A stretch of DNA of 64,000 nucleotides, taken from assembly GCA_016169945.1 (NCBI GenBank), contig JADLSH010000390.1:1054001-1118000 (forward strand), in the 5' to 3' direction. Numbering within the stretch: the stretch's first letter is position 1; each line of letters starts with the position of its first letter. A program made the translations under genes and the position numbers. This stretch comes from Trachythela sp. YZ-2020. Its lineage: Eukaryota; Cnidaria; Anthozoa; Malacalcyonacea; Clavulariidae. The notes under the pieces are model-generated. The model saw only the letters and a list, made by a program, of their open reading frames with translations. It made no database searches and was not told the origin of the DNA. Below, one piece after another: positions 22,506 through 35,200 of the stretch.

Positions 22506-23089
22506 AAAAAATATCTTGTATGCAAATCCGTCTTCTGATTGTATTCACACCCTATATATATTTTGAGAGTTACAAATATCTCATCAAATAATTGTGCAAA
22601 TTGTGAGATATCCATGTCCGAGAGAATATATATCAGTCGGTTCCAGCCACTGATCATCCTGTTTGAAAATTAATGTAATTATGGCCATATGGGATGGAGA
22701 CACTGTGGATGGAAGCCATACGAATCTGCAACGAGCCTGGCCTTTAAATATTTTTTCCCCTGCCCAGAAACGGCTAATCCGTGGCTGACAAAAGTCAAAG
22801 ACTTGTCATAAATCAAATATTTGATCAACTAGTTCTTTAATGCATTTTGGGTTATTTATAACCGTTAATTCTTCAATAATACAGTCTGTTGGTAAGACGT
22901 TTATGTCAACTTTTAGCCATTTAGGCGCCTTCAGATAATATCTGTTAGCAAACAAGAAATGTTCATTTAAGCGCTAGCAAACAAACAGCCTAATAATAGC
23001 ACTAGCTTTTATTATAGGGCCGGATTAGTCCTCCGCAGGCATCTCCTGATTTCTTCCCTGCGGCCTGAGGCGGGCAGGCAAAAAACACA
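22506..23089. other. No feature identified
   Basis: AT-rich sequence with no long ORF, tandem repeat or clear inverted repeat. Confidence 0.5.
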
Positions 23090-23617
23090 GCGACCCATTC
23101 AACGCAATGAGGACGGCCAAAACAAACTCGTTTCAAGTGCATGATTGTAAAGAAATCTTGTTCAGTATTATCAAAGTTCTACTAAGCAAATTTGCTGAGT
23201 ACACGGCTTGAAATGCAGGCGTTGTACCAAGACGTAAAAATCTGTGGTTTGCCGTTCTAAGTCTGCCGCACACGAGAGCTCTTGGCTTAGCTCACCTCCA
23301 CGAGAGGTCGTAAACTTAACAAGTTACTCTGATCTCAAGCACGGATAAAGATCTTTGTCTCACGGCCTCGCGAGGTGATTCTCAGCAAGAACCACGCGCA
23401 CAGCAGAGAATGTGGGCATCTGGCTGATCAAACCGCCTCGCGAGGTTGGTCCCTCAGCCACGATGTGCGGCAGGCTTAAAACAGAGCGAGGACGACGTCA
23501 AAAACTCCCGTGAAATTATATATTAATCATTATTCATTTTTTTCTAAAATGTTTTATAATTTATGAATCTCATTGTTTTAATAGCTGCGTCATCTGCGTC
23601 ACGTTGCCGTCACATTT
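23090..23617. mobile_element. Family R TIR element, diverged copy 3, with nested insertion
   Basis: Shares with copies 1 and 2 the blocks GACGGCCAAAACAAACTCG, GCGGCTTGAAATGCAG-like and AACAGAGCGAGGACGACGTC, ending in GTCACGTTGCCGTC. Its outer left end is lost or belongs to a sub-family. A nested element sits at 23258-23479. Confidence 0.7.
23258..23479. mobile_element. Nested TAA/TTAA-flanked TIR element
   Basis: Inverted ends TAAGTCTGCCGCACA and TGTGCGGCAGGCTTAA. Comparison with copy 1 (GTTGTAAACAGAG, uninterrupted) shows it inserted at a TAA. The interior has GCCTCGCGAGG twice. Confidence 0.75.
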
Positions 23618-23622
23618 GTAAA

Positions 23623-24164
23623 TATTAGAGACCTTACGATGTAGGACGGCAACGCGAACGACGACGGCCAAAACAAACTTCTTCAAATAAATCAATGAAA
23701 TAAAACTTGTCGTGTATTATCAATCGTATGAATTCACTTCAGTTTGAGGAAGTTGAGATAAGGGTTTTTGGTTTAGAAGATTTCTACTTCAGTACTGAGC
23801 CAATTTGCTGAGTACCACTTCTCGCGGCTTGAAATGCAGACGTTGAACACAAGACGTAAAAATCTGGGGCCGGTTGTATAAAAAAGTAGTTAAAGTTAAC
23901 TATAGTTAGTGCGAAAGTAAACCAATCAGAATCGCGAATTTTAGAGTTAACTACTATTTAACTACAAAACGAGTAGTTAAAATGTAGTTAAGACTTTTAT
24001 ACAACCGGCCCCAGTAGTTTACCGTTGTAAACAGAGCGAGGATGACGTCTAAAACTCCCGTGGGGTTTTAATTATTCATTTCTATTCTAAAATACTATAA
24101 ATTTCATTGTATTTATAGCCGTCGTCGTCACGTTGCCGTCTTAAATCGTAAGGTCTCTAATAGA
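23623..24164. mobile_element. Family R TIR element, copy 2, with nested insertion
   Basis: Nearly identical to copy 1 at 8279-8671 along its length, with ends TTAGAGACCTTACGAT and ATCGTAAGGTCTCTAA flanked by TA. It is interrupted at 23866-24013. Confidence 0.85.
23866..24013. mobile_element. 148-bp MITE nested in family R copy 2
   Basis: TIRs GGGGCCGGTTGTATAAAA and TTTTATACAACCGGCCCC with a mostly palindromic interior (AGTTAACTATAGTTAG). The uninterrupted sequence in copy 1 (AAATCTGTAGTTTACC) gives the empty site. Confidence 0.85.
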
Positions 24165-25388
24165 TACCTGCGGAGGAGACTAAATGGAGATATAATCCAT
24201 CTTCGTACGTCAAGAGACCATGACAGATTTTAAAATTACGATGCACAACATGCACATGAATACTTGACGTGGACATCATTTTCGGTCATATTTTCAATCA
24301 CTATTTTTAATGTCTGTAATAAAACTTCTCATGTGCAGTGATATTCATTGTTTAACAAGTATATTATACCATGTTCATCCACCATCGCGGTTTATTTTTC
24401 ATAAACATATATACTTTATTAAATACAGTGTTTGCCCCAGAGCATGCACTGGAACTACTGGAGGCTTTAAAGTAACATCAAGGAGGCTCACTCAGTGGCT
24501 CACTAGGAGTTACCTGAACGGAACATAACTATTGGTGTAACCGCTGGTTGTGCATGACAAAGATTTTGAGATGAGCGAAATTATATTATTTGCTATATCT
24601 TCATGTTATCGAGCACTCTATAACATTTCGTGAACCAAAACACACTAATAAAATACACACAAAAATATAGAAAAATAAAAAGTACACAAGCATCTATTGG
24701 TAGTAGTTAGGTACACTTTTGTATGTTTTTTATGCTACTAACGAGATATGCTTGGAGCTAACGTAAAATTGCCAGAAAATGCAATTCTTTAAACCGTGCA
24801 TTAATGGCTGAAAACATAAATTATTTGACGTGCGCAATGCAAAACTACGAAACTAAGTCGCATTAAATCGTGCCTTGCCACGTTAATATAGTGCAACGGA
24901 GAGATTTTCAACTTCATTGGTCATTAATAATTGATGTACATAATTAGTTGTAATACATGTTTAGGTTGCAAGGTTATATTACCTGGTTATTATAGTTATT
25001 TTTATAAGAACCACAAGAGCCAGATTATTCTATTATATGGACATGGTGCTTTATTCATGATCAGGTTTAATATTACATTATTCTTGAGAAAAGTTTAATT
25101 ATCGGCTGTTTTGTGTTTCAGTCTCTTACTGCATACACGCTAGACTCGTTGCCAGGGCCCACCACTACAGGAGTTAAGTATTACCTGCTAGGTCTAACAA
25201 ATTTTAGTTCAATCCAATGGTGTGCTTAATATTATTGGAAAGTCAATTAGATTACGCTTTGAAATTTAAGGAGCTGAGCAGTGCTCTTGAGAAATCTTCA
25301 CTGAGAGTGTGTGGGGGGGGGGGGGGGGGGTGTGCACGAAAAAGGGACCTAATTATCACTGCGTGTTCGCGTATTAATTAATAATACC
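24165..25388. other. No gene identified; poly-G tract near 25313
   Basis: AT-rich non-coding sequence. A run of about 18 G (25313-25330) precedes the pentanucleotide satellite. Confidence 0.5.
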
Positions 25389-25730
25389 TGTCCTGTCTTG
25401 TCCTGTCTTGTCCTGTCTTGTCCTGTCTTGTCCTGTCTTGTCCTGTCTTGTCCTGTCTTGTCCTGTCTTGTCCTGTCTTGTCCTGTCTTGTCCTGTCTTG
25501 TCCTGTCTTGTCCTGTCTTGTCCTGTCTTGTCTTGTCTTGTCTTGTCTTGTCTTGTCTTGTCTTGTCTTGTCTTGTCTTGTCTTGTCTTGTCTTGTCTTG
25601 TCTTGTCTTGTCTTGTCTTGTCTTGTCTTGTCTTGTCTTGTCTTGTCTTGTCTTGTCTTGTCTTGTCTTGTCTTGTCTTGTCTTGTCTTGTCTTGTCTTG
25701 TCTTGTCTTGTCTTGTCTTGTCTTGTCTTG
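25389..25730. repeat. TCTTG / TCCTGTCTTG satellite
   Basis: Left part (25389-25528) is a 10-bp unit TCCTGTCTTG; right part (25529-25730) is a pure 5-bp TCTTG array. The change is abrupt. Because the unit has no stop codon, long meaningless ORFs appear in several frames. Confidence 0.97.
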
Positions 25731-26580
25731 TGGTGAGAAGGAAAGTACGAACTGCTGTAGGAATTTCGGGGTCCCCACATGAAAATGTTCGTATTTAGTC
25801 TCCGACTGAGATTTCGACTACAAATTCACGCACATCACATTTCTTAAATATGCCATCTACACAGCTTGATCTTTCAGTACAATTTTTAATATGTAGCTAG
25901 TCTATGAATGTCTGGAACATGCGATCCTGAAATTTTAATATTTCTAATCAATTTATAACAATATTTTCAGCAGTTCTGATGAAATTTTGAAGCTGAGCGT
26001 AAGCCAGAAAGACATATAATTATATTTAGAAAACAAGGTTAGGTGTGAAATACATTTCTGAATTAAGATTCCTTCTCTATTTTACTGGCAAAGATATGTG
26101 TTTGCATGGATAGTTACCTGTAAAGGCTATATGAAGCATTCAGACTTAGAGGTACACCGTTATTCGAAATTTACAATGGGTATTGATGAATCTTTGGATA
26201 TTGGGCATTGATGGTCTTCTGAATAAATGAGATATTTTACAGTTCAAACAAACCATAATTTCAATTTAAGATGTTTGTCCTCCCACATGCATAATCAAGC
26301 ATATAATAATTCTATTTGTTTCATCTTGTCTTGATCTTTAATAGAAAAATGCTTATAGGCGTTTGCATATTGAATAATTATGAGGTTGAAACAATACTTT
26401 AAAAGAAAAAAGTTTTGAATTCTTTGAAAACATTAAAATTCGGGTACATACAAAAGACTAGAAATATTAAAGTCATGAAAAGTAGGAATGTCTCATGATG
26501 CTAATGAGCTAAGATAATGCCGAGATATTAATGGAGTACACTAGATATATATGCGAAACATGTGTTTTGTTATGGAAATA
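25731..26580. other. No feature identified
   Basis: AT-rich, no long ORF, no tandem or inverted repeat recognised. Confidence 0.5.
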
Positions 26581-26594
26581 ATATGTATTATTAT

Positions 26595-26910
26595 ACATTC
26601 AAATTCTATTCTCGTTTCTGATTGGTAAAAACCCCCGGATAATTAACAGTTATTCTACGAACTCGAGTCGTATATGAGCTGCGAGAGTGAGTAGAATAAC
26701 TGTTTTATTATATACACAAGCTCTGGATATGAACAGAACATTTTGGCGTACTTTTTTCAAGTAAAACTTGAATTTCCTCTTCATTTAATTGTCCAAATCT
26801 GCTAGCCATTTTTCTACTTTTCTCTACTAGCAGGATATGAGCTAATATCCTGCTAGTAGAGAACCAATCAGATTGCAGAATACCTCATATCCAGAGCTTA
26901 TGTATATAAT
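26595..26910. mobile_element. Interleaved fold-back elements
   Basis: Inverted pair AACAGTTATTCTAC (26647) / GTAGAATAACTGTT (26689). A second pair, ACAAGCTCTGGATATGA (26713) and TCATATCCAGAGCTTATGT (26884). Between them lies a smaller palindrome, TCTCTACTAGCAGGATAT ... ATATCCTGCTAGTAGAGA. Confidence 0.65.
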
Positions 26911-26954
26911 AATTCTCAATATCCGGTAGTTTTCTCGTTACTTCCGCTGGTGAC

Positions 26955-27019
26955 GTCATCAGCGTCCAATAATAGTTTTTTGGATCGAACTTCGATCCAA
27001 AAAAACTATTATTGGACGC
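26955..27019. mobile_element. Near-perfect 60-bp palindrome
   Basis: GCGTCCAATAATAGTTTTTT and its reverse complement flank the centre GGATCGAACTTCGATCC. It abuts the recombinase-like fragment at 27091. Confidence 0.7.
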
Positions 27020-27090
27020 TGTCAAGCCTAAGCCCCCAGCGTTGTCGGCAGCTTATATAAAAGCCCGCGAAATTTTGAAAGCCAAAACAA

Positions 27091-27225
27091 AATGGCTTCT
27101 TGTAAATTTGCCTTTTCAAACGAAGAGAAAATGTCCAAATTATTGTCAAAAAAAGACATCGACTGCACCAAAAAGGCCAGGAAACAATACAAAACCATCT
27201 TCAACAAGTATTTATTGTTTTATTA
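27091..27225 (+). pseudogene. Possible N-terminal fragment of a Crypton-type tyrosine recombinase
   Basis: ATG at 27091 opens a frame of about 44 codons: MASCKFAFSNEEKMSKLL, then KKDIDCTKKARKQYKTIF, ending at a stop near 27225. The pattern (F..., LL..KD, NT/CTKKA..., F..YL) resembles the N-terminal helices of eukaryotic tyrosine recombinases of the Crypton/ZMYM-related kind. No catalytic domain follows. Resemblance is from memory and short, so this is tentative. Confidence 0.35.
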
Positions 27226-27301
27226 AATGTTAACTTATGTGTTTTGCATCTTTCCCACCGGCCGCAAGTGTTGGCTTACTTGTCTGGTTTTTGTCTTTTT
27301 A

Positions 27302-27470
27302 ATGTATAATAAAACAATTATTGGATTCGGCTTACGCATGATATCAAGAATTATTCAGACCTCGGTCAATGTTATCCGCCTCAACTTCGCTTCGGCAGAT
27401 AACATTGACCTCGGTCTGAATAATTCTTGATATCATGCTCAGCCTCATCCAATAATTGTTTATTATCCGC
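27302..27470. mobile_element. Long hairpin MITE
   Basis: Arms AAACAATTATTGGATTC..GATATCAAGAATTATTC and the reverse complement frame an apex with CTCAACTTCGCTTCGGC. Same end sequence (AAACAATTATT) as the hairpin at 60571-60692. Confidence 0.75.
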
Positions 27471-28604
27471 TGTTTATTTTTAAAGACTTGTCTATATACG
27501 TTATTATCGTATCAATCCAACAGAACATGGGAATGCTTTAACAGAACAATAGGACGCAAAGGTTCATGGGAATGCGATTTTTTCGAGAAACTGTTCCTCC
27601 CAGAACTTGGCATTTCCATCATTCATCGCGGAATGAGCGACTGGGGACGAGTCAACTATTAATACCTTTAATACATTAATTTTTTATAGACTCACCATTT
27701 GTACTGGAGTCTGTTTAATGTCTTTCTAATGATATCGTTGTTCATTTGAACAACCTTAGCATTAGGATTTCACCTCTCGATTTCTGTTTTTCTCGATCCA
27801 ACAACGGATGACGTAATCAGTTAAAGGAGAAATATTTATCATACTTGACTTAAATTACATTTTCACAGTTTTCAAAATAGAGAGGTTGTAGGTGTAATTA
27901 GAGGGGTTGTAACTAGAGGGGTTGTAGGTGTAATTAATCCAGTATTCGCCCCCTCGAGTCACCATGCATGCAAGTATATAACTCCAGGAGTTAGCCGGTA
28001 ACTATAGTTTATATATGAACGGGGGTCCTTATTCCAGATCAACTAGCATGCAACTATACTACTTAATTTCCTTATTTTTTATTCCTCTTCTTGACGGATA
28101 CACTGACCTGCATTCAAATAAAACACAATCAATAATAACAAGCTCAAGTTTTCAAACTCCAAAAAAATTTGGTGCTCACAGCAATATAGGTTGTTTAAGA
28201 TATAAATAATTTTAAACTTGGTGTTGGAATTGGACGGTGCACATCCTGAGTATAGGAATATATAACAGCACTTTTAATTCTGACCTTTTAACCGTATTTA
28301 GTAAATAACTATATTCATTACATGTTTTATGTTGCACAATATTCGTTAAAACGTTTTCTTTGTGGTGAAAATTTATTGATTTTAAAAACCATTTAACTTA
28401 TTGCTCCTGACTCATTACTTTACTGTGTTCAACAGGTGTATTTGTAGATAGAAAATTATATCTAAACAAGAATTATGTTTTAATTGAACTCATCTACACA
28501 TAGTCAGCTGTTTCAACTAAACGAGCAGAGTAAAGTAACAAGAATTAAATGGTTAGGTTGAGGTGCATGACGTGTCTTTCGGTACATCATTTTCAAACGC
28601 CGCC
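27471..28604. other. Upstream region of the polydom-like gene
   Basis: Presumed 5' flank or first intron. Contains a short duplicated GAGGGGTTGTAGGTGTAATTA-like motif near 27880-27935 and a 64-codon ORF (28015-28209) with a signal-peptide-like start, for which there is no further support. No convincing promoter element was recognised. Confidence 0.4.
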
Positions 28605-29289
28605 ATGATGGATTCTCGTCTCCTGCTGTTGAGCGTTTTCTTCTCGCTGTTTTTCAGCTCGCATAGTCAGTGGCAAGCCTCAAACAGGCAAAGATTAAAT
28701 GCTTTTAAACAAAGTTTCAAAAATAGTGAATCCGATATAATCTTTTTCATCGATGTTTCGGGCAGTGTCAGAGAATATGGCTTCCGAATGGAAAAATATT
28801 TTGTCACAAGCTTACTGAATGAGTTTAGTGTTGCTTTCTATTCAACACGTATTGCAGTCGTTACGTTTGGTGAACGTGTTAAAACTAACCTAAATTACAT
28901 CAAATCCACCAGCACTGAAGACACCACAAAATGTGAATTTAAGAAAATTTTTGAACACCAAGTGACGTTTCGTAATGGAGGATATACAAACATGAAAGCC
29001 GCGTTTAGAACTGGTCATGATTTGTTGAATGAAGCAGAAGAACTTGGTTGGAAAAGAACGAACGTAAATACAGTGGCCATGATGATCACTGATGGTGGTT
29101 GGAACATGGGCGACCCAAGACCCGAAATCAATCAGTTAAAGACGAGCAAGTTTAATGTTGATATTTTCTCGGTCGGAGTAGGATATGCTGTTCACTCACA
29201 ATTACAAGCTATTGCCTCAAGTAATGATAAAGTCATCTATGCAAATGATTTCTATCAATTTAAAGATCTCGCTCAGTATATCAGAGGAG
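28605..29289 (+). CDS. SVEP1: Polydom exon 1: signal peptide and VWA domain
   Basis: [17 protein letters not shown] forms a signal peptide. The VWA domain follows, with the MIDAS residues in FFIDVSGSV (DxSxS), a Thr in the [10 protein letters not shown] loop and the Asp of MMITDGG. It is therefore likely to bind a divalent metal. Donor GAG|GTAAGT, phase 1. Confidence 0.92.
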
Positions 29290-32200
29290 GTAAGTGCCGC
29301 GAGATGCTTCTTGGACAAAACAGTTGAACCATCGCACACCATAAACAATTGCGGGAGCGGGGTTGAAAAGGTTCAACAAATAAGTGGCGGAAATTCACGT
29401 TTTCCGGTGGGGGGGGGATGGCAAAGCCTCCTAAATTTCCGACAAACCCCCCATTTAGACTCAAACTAGGCTGTTTTTAGCCCTTTCAATTTTAGCCCTT
29501 TTCGTGTTCATTACATATGTATGGGAAAATTACAGTCATTTTGATGTTCAATGCTAATATGGTATATATCAGAAAAAGCAGTTCCAGGGGCAATGGACAT
29601 CTACGTTTAGTCAGGGTTTAGTGGACTATAAATGCGCTTATAATTGGATATCACTGAGCTATATAGTTGATAGCAAGACCAAATCGGCAATATACAAGAA
29701 TATCGAATATTACTGTAAAACAGCCAAACTGAGGTGGATTTGAAGCTAAATATTTTTGTGACATTTTTACAGAGATGTGTATGTGTTTAAATCGTAACAT
29801 ATTGTGTATGTGTTTAAATCGTAACATATTGCAACTGAATTTCATTGTTCTTTTCATTGGTTCTTCACCCTGGGTGCCAGAGGTTTTTAGGTTTACAAGG
29901 TAGTTTTAGAAGGTTTTTCTTTTACTACGTTCAGGGAACCATAGCTAGGAAACTCTCTTCACCCTCTGGGACCCAAGCATTGCAAAAGTTATAAAAATGC
30001 ACCGAGAAAGACATATTCTGATTGGTCGAGGCAAAACAACCGAGATCGATAAAAATTGAGTCGCCCAATTACATTTAATTACAAAAAATAGAAATAAAAG
30101 AAGAATTGGGCAAGGCCCCTAGAAAATACGATTACAATTTTATAAAAATAAGAAAAAGTTTCAGTTGATAAAATCATTTCAATATTTTAATACAGTGTAT
30201 TCCTTTTAATTTCGCTTGACACAAGAAAAGGAGGATCAAGGAGTAACATATTTCTGAAACTAATTTTAAAATAATTCAGCACTGTATCATTGTCTTGGAT
30301 GCCATAACCACCCATAATTCAGTTAACTTTCGTAAACACTTTTCGGTTTTTCAAACCACCATAAGAAACTCCTTTTCGTCTATGGTTTTGTCATAAAACC
30401 AAAACACAAGTGTAACAATGATTGACCCATTGTTTGATAGATAGAGTCTAATATAGAATCTAAAATTAGTTAGAGTTATGTGGACAATGCCGCAGTCCCG
30501 GCAGTCCAGAATATTAAGTTTTAGTTTTTCGCAGGGAATGGTGTGAGACAGTTGCGTGGACTAATGAAACCATAACATTTGAGAATGGGTGAAAAATACA
30601 TGAAATTTTTGGCATTTTCTTGATGATGCACAGCCGTAAATTGGGCTAAATTTTGACCCAACTTTACAGTGTGGGGTCATACCATGGAGTTTTATATTTA
30701 ATTTGCAGATGCCCATGAACGTGTATACTATAAGGTATCACGTGGCAGATGTTCTACACAGTGTCATCAAGATGCTTTCTGCTCCTGTGGTACTGTGGGT
30801 GGAAGATATGTCTGTGCTTGTAATGCAGGATTTTCTGGGAATGGAATTGACTGTGAACGTAAGTACATAACTAATTTTATAACATCAGAATGGCTAGCCT
30901 ATCCGCTATAATAAGTTAGTATGCAGCGGTATAGACACTTCACAACATAGACTAGTGGAGGTGCATAATTATTTAGGTTACTAACCTATTAGGGCTCTTG
31001 TGTTGCTGCAAATCTCAGTCCTTAAAATTGTTTTGGCTTGACTTTAACGGAAATTTGCTTAAATAATGGCCTATCAAGGCTTTCACAACACAGTTCATCA
31101 GCAATCATTAATCATGAATCGCCAAGTGACCGCCACTGTAGTTAGTACAGTGAATTTTGAATATATGACTAATTTAACATAAAAATGGCTAGCCTGTCAC
31201 TATAATAAGTTAGTAAGTACAGTACAAGACTATTTTATAACATTGAATGTCTGACCTAGAATAGAACTAGGTTATTGATGATGTTACATCATCAGTGTAA
31301 TAATTATGAATGCTGGTATTCTCTCCAATTACAGCCTGCCCACTTGGCTCCTTCAAAGATTTTCCTTCGCCAAAGAAATGCACCGGATGTCCCAAGAATT
31401 CAAACACTGCTAGAACTGGAAGTACATCCATCACAGACTGCAGTTGTAAAGTGGGGTACGAGGGGGGTCCTGGAAGGGGGGTTGACTGTACAGGTATGTG
31501 GTAGCCGTTGATAAAATATGTTTTGTGATTGAGTATTATATTTTGCTTGTCCTCATATTTGTATTGCATATTTCCAATCGTATCTATATCTAGTTATCAT
31601 TCACACAGTCAATGAACGGTATAAAACAACACCCTGCTATTCTTGATATGCAGCTTTCCACAATTTTCTCCATTGAATTGCTTATCTTCTGCTGAAAGAG
31701 GCCAAGGGGCTGATTACATCATCCTGCTTTGCCGATACAAGATGGAATGTGAAATGTTTAACACAATTTGTATGGCTGTTTAAATTCTATTTGACTGGTT
31801 TTAGTTTTCATTTATTATTCAATATTCAATAATTATTCAATATTCCTAAAATTTAGTTATCTGACCAATAAATTCATTCCTACTTCGTCAATACACGAAC
31901 ATAACCTTCTAATCTCAAATATTTTGTCCCTAGACCCTTGTCTGAATCTCTGAATAAGAGTTTCTCAATAGGGGTGCAATTGAGATTAGTGGAATAGCTT
32001 ACCCGTCAAAATAACAAGGGTTCAATCACAGTTGAATCACTTGCTGAATTTGATGTCAATCAGTCAAGTCTGGAAAATGTCTACAGAAAAAGAGGAAAAT
32101 CCTTACCTATTGTTCTTTGAGGTCTGACCTAAAATCTTCGCTTCTACACAAAACACAAAACACAAAACACAAAACACAAAACACAAAACACAAAACACAA

Positions 32201-35200
32201 AACACAAAACACAAAACACAAAACACAAAACACAAAACACAAAACACAAAACACAAAAGACAAAACACAAATGACAAAAGACAAAAGACAAAACACAAAA
32301 CATGTATAACGTCCGCGTTTTTGAAAACCTTTAATTTCGCTCGTCCACACTAATCCAAAACGCCTCCGTTTCCAAAAGTCTCCACTTTGAAAGACGTTTT
32401 CGAAAAGCTGCGTTTTCGTGGGTGAATTGGTATCCGTTTTCCATCGTATCAGTGTTGACGGGGCCTATGTTTTTCCAAAAGAAATTATTCATTTTTCACT
32501 TTAGATGTGAAATGTCCGCCAATTGCTGCTCCCAAGAATGGTCAAATGTCTGGAGAAAAATGTCACGGATCATACCAAGCAAAATGTTTCTTCAAATGCA
32601 ATGTTGGTTACTTGCGTTATGGTCCACCATACAGAGAATGTTTGTCAAATAAACAATGGTCGGGAAAGGGAGTTAGATGCGACGGTAAGATTATGCATTT
32701 TAATAGGAATTATTTCAAAAACGGATCCACCTTGATCTGGTAGGGAGCGAGGTTGCTGGACATGCCTTGGACATAAAACAGGGCATCGACCGAGGCAGGA
32801 CGAATCTTATGCTCGATTATCAGCCGTCGTTAGGGGAATGTCAGCCAAGGTGAATCTTCATTGTAGGAGATTTATTCCCAACAGTAATCTAGCTAAACAA
32901 CTAGTGGATTGGGAGGAATCTTAGCTTATCAGTAAAAAATTGAAAAATAAGCTTTCCTACAGGTCCTCCAAGATCGAAAGATTGTTATTGGGTTTGGTAT
33001 GATCCAAGAATTGATAAGGAAACCATCTCTCTCTCGGTAAATTTACCCCTAAATACAAAAATCATGAACAAATTAAACACAAAGGAAACACTACACCGTT
33101 GTCTTGTTACTCTGAACCAAAATTTAATTTTCCGGTTAGAATTCTCTTTAAATATACTAGTTTGTTTAGGAAGTAACAACAGAGTTAAAAAATTAGCTTG
33201 TTTTGCATTAGCGTAGCTTACGTAGGTAATAGGTATTCAGAATACCGCATTCTGACAACCTATGAATGTTACGATTTTGGTTGAAGGTTCTAACTACTTC
33301 AAAAATATAGAACAAACTTCGACGTTTTGAGCGAAGGCCCTTCGTTAGGAAGTTTCACTACTTGCTATTTATTTATCAGTGCCAAAACTGCCAATATTGT
33401 GTTTTTCAGTTCTACGATGCAATGATATCCCACCACTCCATCATGGCACTGCTAGTTGTAGTGGATCAGCATTTCAAGATAAATGTACCTTCCAATGTGA
33501 CCGTGGCTATGAACTTATTGGCAGCAACCAGAAGGTTTGTCAAGCTAACGGTCAGTGGACTGGGTCGGATGTTGTGAAATGTGAAGGTAAATTCTCAAAC
33601 TCATTAATAATTCTCGAGCAAAACACAAAGGAAATGAGCACCATATCATAGTCTTGACGCTACTCTAATAAACGTCCTCATATTAAGTAAACTTCCGTGT
33701 TGAATTTCTCTTTAAATCGTAGTCGAACCTTTCTATTACGGACAGTTTCCAATGTCCCGACATTCATAATTCTCATGTAGTTTCTTTTAAAAACCTGTAT
33801 AAACCATATTTAATATATTTATACTATGTTAAAACGAACACTTCTTGGACACTACGGACACTTTGCTGTGGTTCGACTGTTTCTTACATTCGAAGTCATT
33901 TACTGAAGTGATTTAAAAACACCTCAAACTATTTTATGATGATGCTACTCTGCGTGGCTCCACACAGGGAAAAATATTTTATGATGATGCTACTCTGCGT
34001 GGCTCCTCACAGGGCAAGCTGCGTGGCTCCACACAGGGCAAGCTGAGAATTTGTTTAACCGCGGTGAGAATCGGCCCCGCGACCTGTGGTTAGTCCGGTC
34101 AGCTAGCCCCTTTTCAACGTATTTTTCGGTGTTTTCAAATCACCATTATAATAAGATAGTAAGGACTCTTCGTGTATGAACTGCCGTTATCTAGAGGTAG
34201 TTTTTGTCTGCATATTTTCAGTTTGTACTCTGAGTGATGTCCGTTATTTCGAGGTGTCTTTTCAGACGTTTTCATGATAAGATTAAGGACTTCAATTAAC
34301 AAAAAATCGGGACAGAACATACTGTGCATTGTATGGGGGGGGGGCGTTAGTACTTAGCAGAGGTGTCCTTTGTACAGAGTGTCTGTTAGTGGGGGAGGAG
34401 CGTTAGTAGAGGTGTCTTTTGTACAGAGTGTTTGTTAGTGGGGGGGGGGGGTGGGTTAGCAGAGGTGTCCTTTGTACTGTTAGTGGGAGAGGGGCTTTAG
34501 TAGAGGTGTCTTTTGTACAGAGTGTCTGTTAGTGGGGGGGGGGGTTAGTAGAGGTGTCCTTTGTATAGAGTGTCTGTTAGTGGGGTGGAGGGGGCGTTAG
34601 CAGAGGTGTCCTTTGTACAGAGTGTCTGTTAGTGCGGGGGAGGGGCGTTAGTAGAGGTGTCCTTTGTACAGAGTGTCTGTTAGTGGGGAGGGACGTTAGT
34701 AGAGGTGTATTTTGTACAGAGTGTCTGTTAGGGGCGTTAGTAGAGGTGTATTTTGTACAGAGTGTCTGTTAGTGGGGGAGGGGCGTTAGTAGAGGTGTAT
34801 TTTGTACAGAGTGTCTGTTAGTGGGGGTGGGGGTTAGTAGAGATGTCCTTTGTACAGAGTGTCTGTTAGTGGAGGGGGCGTTAGTAGAGGTGTCCTTTGT
34901 ACAGAGTGTCTGTTAGCGGGGGGGGGGGCGTTAGTAGAGGTGTCCTTTGTACAGAGTGTCTGTTAGCGGGAGGGGGCGTTAGTAGAGGTGTCCTTTGTAC
35001 AGAGTGTCTGTTAGTGGGGTGGAGGGGGCGTTAGTACAGGTGTCCTTTGTACAGAGTGTCGGTTAGTGCGGGGGAGGGGCGTTAGTACAGGTGTCCTTTG
35101 TACAGAGTGTCTGTTAGTGGGGGAGGGGGCGTTAGTAGAGGTGTCCTTTGTACAGAGTGTCGGTTAGTGCGGGGGAGGGGCGTTAGTACAGGTGTCCTTT

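Noticed and set aside
25349..25798. Five overlapping ORFs of 110-143 codons (SCLVL and TRQDK repeats)
   Set aside because: Translations of the TCTTG/TCCTG satellite; no unique sequence or start context.
28015..28209. 64-codon ORF with a signal-peptide-like start
   Set aside because: Short, low-complexity hydrophobic start, no domain, and no splice or conservation support.
32103..32353. ORFs with FVFCVLC and TQNTKHK repeats
   Set aside because: Translations of the 7-bp ACAAAAC satellite.
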